From Treponema sp. UBA1793 (GTDB taxonomy: Bacteria; Spirochaetota; Spirochaetia; Treponematales; Treponemataceae), in NCBI GenBank assembly GCA_002314445.1, contig DCFX01000092.1, positions 1 to 5,755 of the forward strand: DNA of 5,755 nucleotides, in the 5' to 3' direction. A program made the translations under genes and the position numbers. Each line of letters starts with the position of its first letter. Position 1 is the stretch's first letter. The notes beneath the pieces were generated by a model. The model was not told where the DNA came from. It worked only from the letters and a program-made list of their open reading frames with translations, and searched no databases. Shown piece by piece: positions 1 through 5,755 of the stretch.

Positions 1-54
1 GCTTGCGGCGGGGTTATTGATTACCGGACTGTCCGGTACAGCCTCAGTAAATAA
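1..54 (+). CDS. C-terminal tail of an unidentified rightward gene (5' end outside window)
   Basis: Frame 1 is open from the first base to a TAA at 52-54 and gives a 17-residue tail ending DYRTVRYSLSK. The stop lies 10 bases before the terminator hairpin at 65, the usual spacing for a gene end. Frame 2 is also open, with a more hydrophobic tail (LAAGLLITGLSG...), but its TAA at 86-88 falls inside the hairpin loop, which makes it the less likely reading. The minus strand offers no start codon with a readable frame here. The fragment is too short to assign a family, and the choice of frame is an inference from terminator position only. Confidence 0.35.
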   Translation, partial: ACGGVIDYRTVRYSLSK

Positions 55-64
55 TTATTTCACC

Positions 65-114
65 ACACAAAACTCTTTCCGATTATAAGGAAAGAGTTTT
101 GTGTTTTATTTTTT
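65..114. terminator. Rho-independent terminator shared by convergent genes
   Basis: A perfect 16-bp inverted repeat (65-80 paired with 89-104) encloses an 8-base loop (81-88). Rightward it is followed by TTTTATTTTTT (104-114), the classic intrinsic terminator layout, so it should stop the gene ending near 54. The hairpin also begins immediately past the stop codon (106-108) of the leftward antiporter gene. In that direction the following sequence is AT-rich but has no clean T-tract, so leftward termination is probably weaker. Confidence 0.9.
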
Positions 115-2178
115 CAGTGCCGCTGTTTTTACTGTTTCCATAACCGCTTCCGGCGTATCAACAGACAGAATTTTTTCTATTGTGTCGTTTTTACTTAATA
201 TACCGCCGAGCGATGACAGTATCTGCATCTGAGGTGCTTCATTTTTTTTTGGTGAAACAATCATGACAAAAATTTTTGAAGGCTGTCCGTCGAGTGCAGT
301 GTAGTCGATCCCCTCTTTTTTGATTCCTATTGCAATACACATGTCCGTGATGCCGTCCGTTTTTGCATGGGGAATGGCAATTCCCTTTTCCAGACCTGTC
401 GTCATAACAGCTTCACGTGCCTGTATGTCTGCCAGAACTTTTGCACGGTCTGTTACTTTTCCTGACTGTTCAAGCAGTGTGACAAGTTCGTCGAGTATTT
501 CCTGCTTTGTCTTTCCCTTCAAATCGCATGCTATAATGCTTTTATCAAGAATCTTGAGCAGAACCGGCTCGACTCTGTTTTCTCCTGATGTAAGAGCAGT
601 TTGCAGTGACGAGGTAGTGTGTAACGCTTCGAGAGTCTGAAGCGATTTATTAAGGCGCAGCAGCACTTCGTATATTTCGTTTTTTACAAAGCCCATGTCC
701 TCTTTGTCTGTTTCGATTGTTACAACGCTGTCTGTTTCTGTTATTGAAAGCGAAACATTTCCCTTTCTTGCCTGCGACAATCCGTCGGAGATATTCATCA
801 TCTGTACATAGAATCCTTCTGAACGGAGATCCTGCAGAAACATATCTATAACAAGGTCGGCAATTTCATCATCTTTAAAATCCCATACAAACTGTTGTGC
901 CACCGCTGTTTTTATATCCTTCTTTGTCCCTCGTCCTTTTATTTTTAGCGTAACGTTCAGAAGCGGCGGTGCAACAAGTGTTGTAACAAGCGTCATAAGG
1001 ATGACTACGCCGAATAATTCCTGATTGACAATTCCGGCTGTAAGACCGATTCCTGCAATAATAAGCGCGACTTCACCGCGGGGAATCATTCCGGTTCCGA
1101 TACGCAGTGCGCCTTTGAAGTTGAATCCGAGTGCGAGAGAAGGGCCTCCGCAGCCGATTATTTTTGCAATAACTGCTGCTATTGTATACACCGTACCGAA
1201 TATGAGCACTTCCTTATTCATGAGCGCTCCGAAATTAACGCTCATACCCATAACGGCAAAAAATATCGGCACAAAGAATTTATACAATCCGTGAATACGT
1301 TCCTGGATAACAGGCGCTATATCAGTACCCGAAAGTGCAAGTCCGGTTGTATATGCACCGATAATCATAGCCAGCCCCTGTTTTTCAAAAATACCGGCGA
1401 GTACAAGTGCTACGCCGAAAGCGGCAATTGAAAAATCGAATGTCCCGCCGAACAGTTTTACGAAACGGGCAATGTATTTTGAAAAGAAGATACACAGGGC
1501 TGTGAAAACAAGCCAGATTGCGAATGCTTTGAACGCTATCATACCGATTTTCACACCGGACAGAGAGACTCCTCCTTCGAGTGCTGATACAATTCCCATA
1601 ACTACGGCCAGCAGAACAATGCCTAGAACATCGTCGAATACTGCAGCGGCAAGGATTGTGACGCCTTCAGGTGAATCCATCTTTTTCCGGTCGGAAAGGA
1701 TACGGGCGGTAATACCGACGGAAGTGGCGGTTGACATAATTCCCAGGAACAGGCTGCGTACATCCATAAAGCTTGTCTTAAGCAAAATCATTGAACAGAC
1801 ATCGCCCAGCAGGAACGAAGCCGCCACTCCGCCGAAACCTACGATACCGCCGGTTACGGAATATTTCAGAAACAATGTCAGATCTGTTTCTATGCCCGAT
1901 GCGAACAGCAATATGATTGACGCAAGTGTTGAAAATGAATACAGTTCCGGACTTACCGCCAGAGACGGTGAGTTCAGCGGAAATATTCCGTGGGGAAAGC
2001 CGGGAAGGGGGATGCATCCGAGCGCATACGGCCCTATGATGATACCCGCTACGAGTTCCCCGAGTACGGAGGGAATGCCGATTTTAACTGCAAGTTTCCC
2101 GAATATACGTACTGCAAAAATAATGGCAGCCAGTTGAAAAACAAGAGACGTTACAACCTCTGTAATGTTCTCTTCCAT
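106..2178 (-). CDS. CPA2-type Na+(K+)/H+ antiporter with fused C-terminal PTS EIIA domain
   Basis: This 690-residue inner-membrane protein is predicted to exchange protons for Na+ or K+. Residues about 10-412 are a dozen or so hydrophobic segments typical of the cation:proton antiporter-2 family. They include SGIETDLTLF (94-103), STATSVGITARILSD (149-163), a DD pair at 182-183 in VFDDVLG, and GMIPRGEVALIIAG (363-376). In the family, a DD pair marks the ion-binding site of electrogenic NapA-like exchangers, whereas KefC-type channels carry QD. Residues about 416-540 are a soluble alpha/beta region I cannot name. Residues about 548-690 match a fructose/mannitol (PtsN-like) EIIA domain: REAVMTTGLEKGIAIPH contains the expected phosphorylated histidine, His604. 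The fusion implies transport control by PTS phosphorylation (inference). The start is the ATG at 2176-2178, which sits 6 bases after AGGAGGT; an in-frame ATG at 2200-2202 would add 8 residues but lacks a comparable site. Ion specificity is not readable from sequence. Confidence 0.93.
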   Translation of the reverse strand: MEENITEVVTSLVFQLAAIIFAVRIFGKLAVKIGIPSVLGELVAGIIIGPYALGCIPLPGFPHGIFPLNSPSLAVSPELYSFSTLASIILLFASGIETDLTLFLKYSVTGGIVGFGGVAASFLLGDVCSMILLKTSFMDVRSLFLGIMSTATSVGITARILSDRKKMDSPEGVTILAAAVFDDVLGIVLLAVVMGIVSALEGGVSLSGVKIGMIAFKAFAIWLVFTALCIFFSKYIARFVKLFGGTFDFSIAAFGVALVLAGIFEKQGLAMIIGAYTTGLALSGTDIAPVIQERIHGLYKFFVPIFFAVMGMSVNFGALMNKEVLIFGTVYTIAAVIAKIIGCGGPSLALGFNFKGALRIGTGMIPRGEVALIIAGIGLTAGIVNQELFGVVILMTLVTTLVAPPLLNVTLKIKGRGTKKDIKTAVAQQFVWDFKDDEIADLVIDMFLQDLRSEGFYVQMMNISDGLSQARKGNVSLSITETDSVVTIETDKEDMGFVKNEIYEVLLRLNKSLQTLEALHTTSSLQTALTSGENRVEPVLLKILDKSIIACDLKGKTKQEILDELVTLLEQSGKVTDRAKVLADIQAREAVMTTGLEKGIAIPHAKTDGITDMCIAIGIKKEGIDYTALDGQPSKIFVMIVSPKKNEAPQMQILSSLGGILSKNDTIEKILSVDTPEAVMETVKTAALKK

Positions 2179-2184
2179 AAAATT

Positions 2185-2191
2185 ACCTCCT
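2185..2191 (-). promoter_or_regulatory. Ribosome binding site of the antiporter gene
   Basis: On the minus strand AGGAGGT lies 6 bases before the ATG at 2178. This near-perfect Shine-Dalgarno fixes the start at MEENITEV. It would fall inside the coding sequence if the in-frame ATG at 2202 were used. Confidence 0.88.
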
Positions 2192-2293
2192 GTGCAAAAC
2201 AAGAGCCTGCATATTCGGAATGTCCTCTCTTCATATATTCCTTTGTGTCCGGCATATTTCCCATATAATGCACTTTTTTGTAAATTACTCTGT

Positions 2294-2321
2294 ATTATAG
2301 AAAATTACAATTAATTGTAAA
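2294..2321 (-). promoter_or_regulatory. Sigma70-type promoter of the antiporter gene
   Basis: Read leftward, TTTACA (2321-2316, five of six matches to the -35 consensus) is separated by 16 bases from a perfect TATAAT (2299-2294). Transcription would start near 2287, giving a leader of about 109 bases before the ATG. The boxes are visible in the sequence; activity is inferred. The -35 box overlaps a perfect palindrome, listed separately. Confidence 0.7.
2305..2320. promoter_or_regulatory. Perfect 16-bp palindrome, candidate operator over the antiporter -35 box
   Basis: TTACAATTAATTGTAA is its own reverse complement. It covers most of the -35 hexamer and most of the spacer of the leftward promoter, where a bound dimeric regulator would block RNA polymerase. 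Its half sites resemble those of MarR/OhrR-type operators (TACAATT...AATTGTA), though the known OhrR boxes I recall carry one extra central base. The region is AT-rich, so chance is possible, but a perfect 16-bp palindrome at this position is a reasonable operator candidate. No regulator gene is present in the window. Confidence 0.5.
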
Positions 2322-2327
2322 TATATT

Positions 2328-2344
2328 TGATTACGATTTAATCA
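2328..2344. promoter_or_regulatory. Inverted repeat TGATTA-N5-TAATCA in the divergent region
   Basis: Six-base arms (2328-2333 and 2339-2344) flank five bases. The repeat lies 7 bases upstream of the antiporter -35 box and just before the rightward promoter region, so a bound protein could influence both divergent genes. This is a sequence observation only; short AT-rich repeats occur by chance. Confidence 0.3.
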
Positions 2345-2353
2345 TACTTAAAC

Positions 2354-2379
2354 TTGCAACTGATTGCGGAATGTATAAT
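2354..2379 (+). promoter_or_regulatory. Possible promoter of the chemoreceptor gene
   Basis: A perfect TATAAT at 2374-2379 is preceded by TTGCAA (2354-2359, four of six matches) with a spacer of only 14 bases, shorter than the usual 16-18. Transcription would begin near 2386 and leave a leader of about 82 bases. I looked for a sigma28 (FliA-type) promoter, common ahead of chemotaxis genes, and found no good match. The -10 box is convincing, the -35 box is not. Confidence 0.4.
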
Positions 2380-2410
2380 ACTAAGGGGTGACATTATCAT
2401 TTGTTTAAAA

Positions 2411-2434
2411 AACAGGTTTTGTCAGAAAACCGTT
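2411..2434 (+). other. Hairpin in the chemoreceptor leader
   Basis: GGTTTT (2415-2420) pairs with AAAACC (2426-2431) around GTCAG. AAC (2411-2413) can extend the stem with GTT (2432-2434) if A2414 is bulged. The hairpin lies 19 bases before the ribosome binding site and should be transcribed if the promoter upstream is right. There is no immediate T-tract, so it is not an evident terminator; any role in mRNA stability or translation is speculation. Confidence 0.3.
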
Positions 2435-2453
2435 AAAATTTTACATTTATCTT

Positions 2454-2460
2454 GAGAGGT
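2454..2460 (+). promoter_or_regulatory. Ribosome binding site of the chemoreceptor gene
   Basis: GAGAGGT ends 7 bases before the ATG at 2468, a normal Shine-Dalgarno spacing that supports this start. Confidence 0.75.
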
Positions 2461-2467
2461 CATTTGT

Positions 2468-4549
2468 ATGGTCGAAAAAACATCGGAACAAAAACGCAAA
2501 AGCATAATCATGCAGTTTTCTGTACAACTCGGCATTTTTATTACTGTTTTGTTCACTGTTCTCGGATTTTTATCGTATTATCTTGTTGCAAAAGGGTCTG
2601 AACAGAGTATTTCGGAATCTATGTCGGCAACCGTTCCTGTGTATGCCGATATTATAGATTCCTGGAATCAGCAGCTTATCCGCGAGATGCACATATATAC
2701 GAAATCCGATTTTATATACAATGGCGACGTAGAAGGGGCTGTCGACTGGATACGGAAAAACAAAAACAGGCGCCCTTCAGAATTCAGCGGGATATTTTTC
2801 TGCGGCTTGGACGGAATATCACGGAACGAACCTGGAGATGATTCCGATTCATCCGGTACCGATTTTGTTAAAGTAATGCTCCGCACCGGGATAGATTTTT
2901 ATATCAGCAATCCGTTGAAATCTCCCGTTGATCAGTCTTTTATCTATATGGTCTGTGCGGCCGCCTATGATAAAAATAATAAAAAAATCGGATTCTTTGG
3001 GGGTGTTGTATCATTTGAAAAGCTGCAGTATTTCATAAAAACGATGAAAGTCGGGCAGAAAGGGTATCTGGAACTGATAAACGGTAACGGGATATGTATT
3101 GCGCACTCCGATAATGAGAAGATTATGAAAGACATGAACGAAAGCCCGGATCCGAAGGAAAGGTCTGCCGTAAAGAGAATGACAGGGAGAGAAGCAGGAT
3201 ATGCAAAACTTGAAAACGATACGTATATGTTCTTTGCCCCGGTACAGAATACATCCTGGTCAGTCGCTGCCGTTCTGCCGGAATCGGAAATTAATGCAAC
3301 GGCGGACAGGCTCGGAAAAACTCTTGTCGTTCTGTTTTTTGTGTTTATAGTCTTACTTATTGTTGTTACGGCGCTTACTGTCAGAAGAATGATAAAGCCC
3401 CTTATGTTTGTGGAAAAATCAATTCAGGATATTGCTTCAGGCAGTGCTGATCTCACAAGACGGCTTGACATGACAGTGAATAATGAAATCGGTTCAGTTG
3501 TCAGGGGATTTAATAAGTTTATTGAAAAGTTGCAGCACATAATGGCTGATTTGAAAAAATCAAGAAACGATTTGTCGTCCGACGGAGATACACTTGCCAG
3601 CAGTATTGAAGAAACAGCTGGCGCAATTACTCAGATATTGTCTGATATTGACGGCGTGAAGAATGAAATTTCTGAGCAGTCTGCAAGTGTCGAAGAAACT
3701 GCCGGGGCCGTGACTGAAATTTCACAGAATATTGTATCGCTTGAGAAAATGATAGAGAAACAGGCAGGCGGTATTACAGAGGCATCTGCGGCAGTGGAAG
3801 AGATGATTGGTAATATAGGCAGTGTTAATAAAACTGCCGGACAGATGGCAGACTCCTTTTCATCTCTTGAATCCCGGTCCACAGACGGTATTGCAAAGCA
3901 GGAACGCGTGAGTGAGCAGATAAAGCAGATTTCCAGCCAGTCGGAAATGCTTGAGGAAGCCAATACAGCGATAGCCGGTATTGCGGAACAGACAAATCTT
4001 CTTGCCATGAACGCGGCAATTGAGGCAGCTCATGCAGGGGATGCCGGAAAAGGATTCAGTGTTGTTGCTGATGAAATCAGAAAATTGTCGGAAACATCAT
4101 CTGTCCAGTCAAAGACTATCGGCGATCAGCTGAAAAAGATTCAGGAATCAATTGGAACTGTTGTTGCTGCATCGGAAGACAGTACAGGGGTATTTGGCTC
4201 TGTTTCTGAAAACATAAAAGAGACGAATCTTCTAGTCATGCAGATAAAAAATGCAATGGAAGAACAGTTGACAGGATCTAAACAGATAGGCGACGCACTT
4301 CATATGATGAACGACAGCACGGTGGAAGTCCGTACTGCATCTGCGGAGATGAGTACCGGTCAGAAAGCTATTCTGGATGAGGTTAAGCATCTTCAGGATG
4401 CTACCGAATCGATGAAGGGCCGGGTTGCCGAAATGGAAAAAGGTGCACGGAGAATCGGAGAAACAGGGAAGGCTCTGGAAACTATATCAAAGCACACAAA
4501 TGATACAATTATCCGCATAGGTACTCAGATTGATACGTTCCGTGTTTGA
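2468..4549 (+). CDS. Transmembrane methyl-accepting chemotaxis protein with Cache-type sensor
   Basis: This 693-residue chemoreceptor should sense a ligand outside the cytoplasmic membrane and control CheA through CheW. A charged N-terminus leads into membrane helix 1 (about 16-40). An extracytoplasmic domain follows (41-283) with a Cache-like element, GQKGYLELINGNGICIAHSD (196-215), then membrane helix 2 (284-304) and a HAMP domain (about 305-357). The signalling coiled coil runs to the C-terminus. Its conserved tip is at 505-540 (IAEQTNLLAMNAAIEAAHAG, then DAGKGFSVVADEIRKL). Likely methylation sites are glutamate pairs at 381-382, 409-410 and 444-445, spaced 28 and 35 residues apart, exact heptad multiples. 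The C-terminus (DTFRV) lacks the NWETF-like tether for CheR. The ligand is unknown. The gene is divergent from the antiporter and 116 bp ahead of the transporter; I see no convincing terminator in that gap, so co-transcription is possible. Confidence 0.95.
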   Translation: MVEKTSEQKRKSIIMQFSVQLGIFITVLFTVLGFLSYYLVAKGSEQSISESMSATVPVYADIIDSWNQQLIREMHIYTKSDFIYNGDVEGAVDWIRKNKNRRPSEFSGIFFCGLDGISRNEPGDDSDSSGTDFVKVMLRTGIDFYISNPLKSPVDQSFIYMVCAAAYDKNNKKIGFFGGVVSFEKLQYFIKTMKVGQKGYLELINGNGICIAHSDNEKIMKDMNESPDPKERSAVKRMTGREAGYAKLENDTYMFFAPVQNTSWSVAAVLPESEINATADRLGKTLVVLFFVFIVLLIVVTALTVRRMIKPLMFVEKSIQDIASGSADLTRRLDMTVNNEIGSVVRGFNKFIEKLQHIMADLKKSRNDLSSDGDTLASSIEETAGAITQILSDIDGVKNEISEQSASVEETAGAVTEISQNIVSLEKMIEKQAGGITEASAAVEEMIGNIGSVNKTAGQMADSFSSLESRSTDGIAKQERVSEQIKQISSQSEMLEEANTAIAGIAEQTNLLAMNAAIEAAHAGDAGKGFSVVADEIRKLSETSSVQSKTIGDQLKKIQESIGTVVAASEDSTGVFGSVSENIKETNLLVMQIKNAMEEQLTGSKQIGDALHMMNDSTVEVRTASAEMSTGQKAILDEVKHLQDATESMKGRVAEMEKGARRIGETGKALETISKHTNDTIIRIGTQIDTFRV

Positions 4550-4653
4550 ACTGCTGTTTCCGTATCAGCAAAACCGAAAGAAAAGCAACTAAACTGCATG
4601 TGCGTTACATCTTGTGTTCTCTCTGTTGTGAAGTAGACTTATACATAAAAAAC

Positions 4654-4658
4654 AGGAG
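4654..4658 (+). promoter_or_regulatory. Ribosome binding site of the MFS transporter gene
   Basis: AGGAG ends 7 bases before the ATG at 4666 and follows an A-rich run. It supports this start, after which a basic N-terminus leads directly into the first membrane helix. Confidence 0.8.
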
Positions 4659-4665
4659 ATATAAG

Positions 4666-5755
4666 ATGAAACAGTCCCCCTCGTTCCGAAAACGCGCGTG
4701 TATACTACTTCTTCTTGGTGTGGCAATGATGTATTTTTATTCAGGTTTTCAATCCGATCATCTTAATGTACTTACGCCTTACTATTTAAAGCTGGGATGG
4801 ACAACGACTGCTGTCACAAATCCCGTAACATGGGCAGGTTTTGCGATTATACCGGCGACTTTTCTGGTCGGGACGCTTCTGCTTATGTTCGGAGTCCCAA
4901 AGGTACTTGTACCGTCGGCGGTTATCGAGGGGCTTTCTGTCATTCTCCTTGCGTTTGCGGGACAGAATAAAGTGGTATACAACATCTCGTTATTCTGTGT
5001 CCGCCTGTTTGTTCTTCCGCTTCAGATGGGCGGTTTCATGCTGTGTACGAACTGGTTTGTAAAGATGCGGGGACGAGCCCTTGGTATTGTAACACTCGGC
5101 AGTCCTCTATGTACTGCGACATTTATTCCGATTCTTTCGAAGGTGACTACTCTATTCGGGTTCAGAACAGCATATACTATTGCGGGAACAGGTGTCCTTA
5201 TTCTTGCTGTCCTTATTGCAGTTTTTATCAGATCAACGCCGGAAGAAACAGGACTGCATCCTGATGGAGCAAACTATGCATATGCAGGCGATGAGGAAAC
5301 TATAAAAATGTCAGTAAAAGATGTTTTCTGCAGGAAAGAATCATGGCTTCTTATTGTATCCTACGGTTTGCTGCAGTTCTGCATAGTCGCTGTTATGTCG
5401 TTTTATGTTGTACGGCTTACAATGACCGGTACACAGCCTGCGCTTTATTTTTCCTGCCTTTCTGCTGCCGCTGTTCTTGGCATTCCCATAAGCTGTCTGT
5501 TTGGTATTATTGATGATAAGTTTGGAACGGTAAAAGCATCTTTTGTCCTTTGTGCGACATTCCTGCTGAGTCTTGCAGGGCTTCTTTTAATGAAAAAAAA
5601 TGATACTCCGATGCTCATTCTTACAGCTGTAGGGCTTGCCGGAGTAACAGGAGGTACACCTACACTCCATCCTTCCATAACGTCGTATGTATTCGGCAGA
5701 GCCCGTTATCAGGCTGCAAACCGATGGCTGATGACGGTTCAGGCCGTTATTATGG
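4666..5755 (+). CDS. MFS transporter, oxalate/formate-antiporter-like (3' end outside window)
   Basis: The first 363 residues of a secondary transporter are present, covering roughly ten of the expected twelve membrane helices. A basic start (MKQSPSFRKR) precedes helix 1. NWFVKMRGRALG (129-140) matches the conserved loop after helix 4 in oxalate/formate antiporter-like members (usually NWF..KRG.A.G). FIRSTPEETGLHPDG (187-201) matches their central-loop pattern (PEE.G..PDG). GIIDDKFG (280-287) is the second-half copy of the MFS motif A loop, and VFGRARYQAANRW (342-354) fits the loop before helix 11. The family moves small organic anions or drugs by proton- or anion-coupled transport, but the substrate cannot be read here. 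The 116-bp gap after the chemoreceptor holds no good promoter or terminator, so the gene may be read through from upstream (inference). Confidence 0.9.
   Translation, partial: MKQSPSFRKRACILLLLGVAMMYFYSGFQSDHLNVLTPYYLKLGWTTTAVTNPVTWAGFAIIPATFLVGTLLLMFGVPKVLVPSAVIEGLSVILLAFAGQNKVVYNISLFCVRLFVLPLQMGGFMLCTNWFVKMRGRALGIVTLGSPLCTATFIPILSKVTTLFGFRTAYTIAGTGVLILAVLIAVFIRSTPEETGLHPDGANYAYAGDEETIKMSVKDVFCRKESWLLIVSYGLLQFCIVAVMSFYVVRLTMTGTQPALYFSCLSAAAVLGIPISCLFGIIDDKFGTVKASFVLCATFLLSLAGLLLMKKNDTPMLILTAVGLAGVTGGTPTLHPSITSYVFGRARYQAANRWLMTVQAVIM

Noticed and set aside
1472..2137. Long rightward open frame (221 codons) antisense to the antiporter gene
   Set aside because: It lies wholly within the strongly supported antiporter coding sequence, and its product is low-complexity, rich in Ser, Thr, Ile, Pro and Arg with no recognisable domain, as expected of an antisense shadow.
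2179..2202. Eight-residue N-terminal extension of the antiporter (start at 2202)
   Set aside because: The extension would be encoded by the Shine-Dalgarno itself; AGGAGGT is ideally placed for the ATG at 2178.
2419..2447. Alternative rightward promoter TTGTCA-N17-TACATT
   Set aside because: Transcription would begin at about 2454, on the ribosome binding site, and the -35 box lies within a hairpin.
3631..4008. Leftward open frame (125 codons) antisense to the chemoreceptor
   Set aside because: It mirrors the repetitive coiled-coil coding region; the Ser/Ile/Cys-rich product is a shadow of heptad-repeat codons.
4552..4570. Hairpin TGCTG...CAGCA just after the chemoreceptor stop as a terminator
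   Set aside because: The stem is only 5 bp with a 9-base loop and is followed by A-rich, not T-rich, sequence.
4612..4645. Promoter for the MFS gene (TTGTGT with TAGACT or TATACA)
   Set aside because: Matches are weak, the TATACA spacing is wrong, and the predicted start would be almost on the ribosome binding site.
4841..5264. Two rightward short open frames inside the transporter gene
   Set aside because: They are out of frame with a clear MFS protein that runs unbroken through the region.

Overview
The window looks like chromosomal DNA from a motile, host- or sediment-associated bacterium. It has moderate GC (roughly low to mid 40s percent by eye), AGGAGG-type ribosome binding sites and dense coding. 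A Cache-type chemoreceptor with long, symmetrical signalling arms, and an antiporter with its own PTS EIIA domain, suggest a spirochaete of the Treponema group. That assignment is an inference from gene style, not from a marker gene.

Layout: bases 1-54 are probably the last codons of a rightward gene that begins outside the window. A strong 16-bp hairpin with a T-tract (65-114) separates it from a convergent leftward gene (106-2178). This gene encodes a CPA2-type cation:proton antiporter fused to a cytoplasmic middle domain and a C-terminal PTS EIIA type-2 domain. A 289-bp AT-rich divergent regulatory region follows (2179-2467). It holds a near-consensus leftward promoter, a perfect 16-bp palindrome over that promoter's -35 box, a second inverted repeat, a weaker rightward promoter and a leader hairpin. 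The rightward genes are a transmembrane methyl-accepting chemotaxis protein (2468-4549) and, 116 bp further on, a major facilitator superfamily transporter resembling the oxalate/formate antiporter group (4666 to beyond the window end).

The genes do not form an obvious single pathway. The common theme is membrane physiology: an ion antiporter that could respond to phosphoryl flux through a PTS chain, a chemoreceptor that senses an extracytoplasmic ligand, and a probable organic-anion-type transporter. The most useful leads are the antiporter-EIIA fusion and the palindromic operator candidate in its promoter. I see no CRISPR array, insertion sequence, tRNA, rRNA or defence system, and no strong case for a wholly new system.
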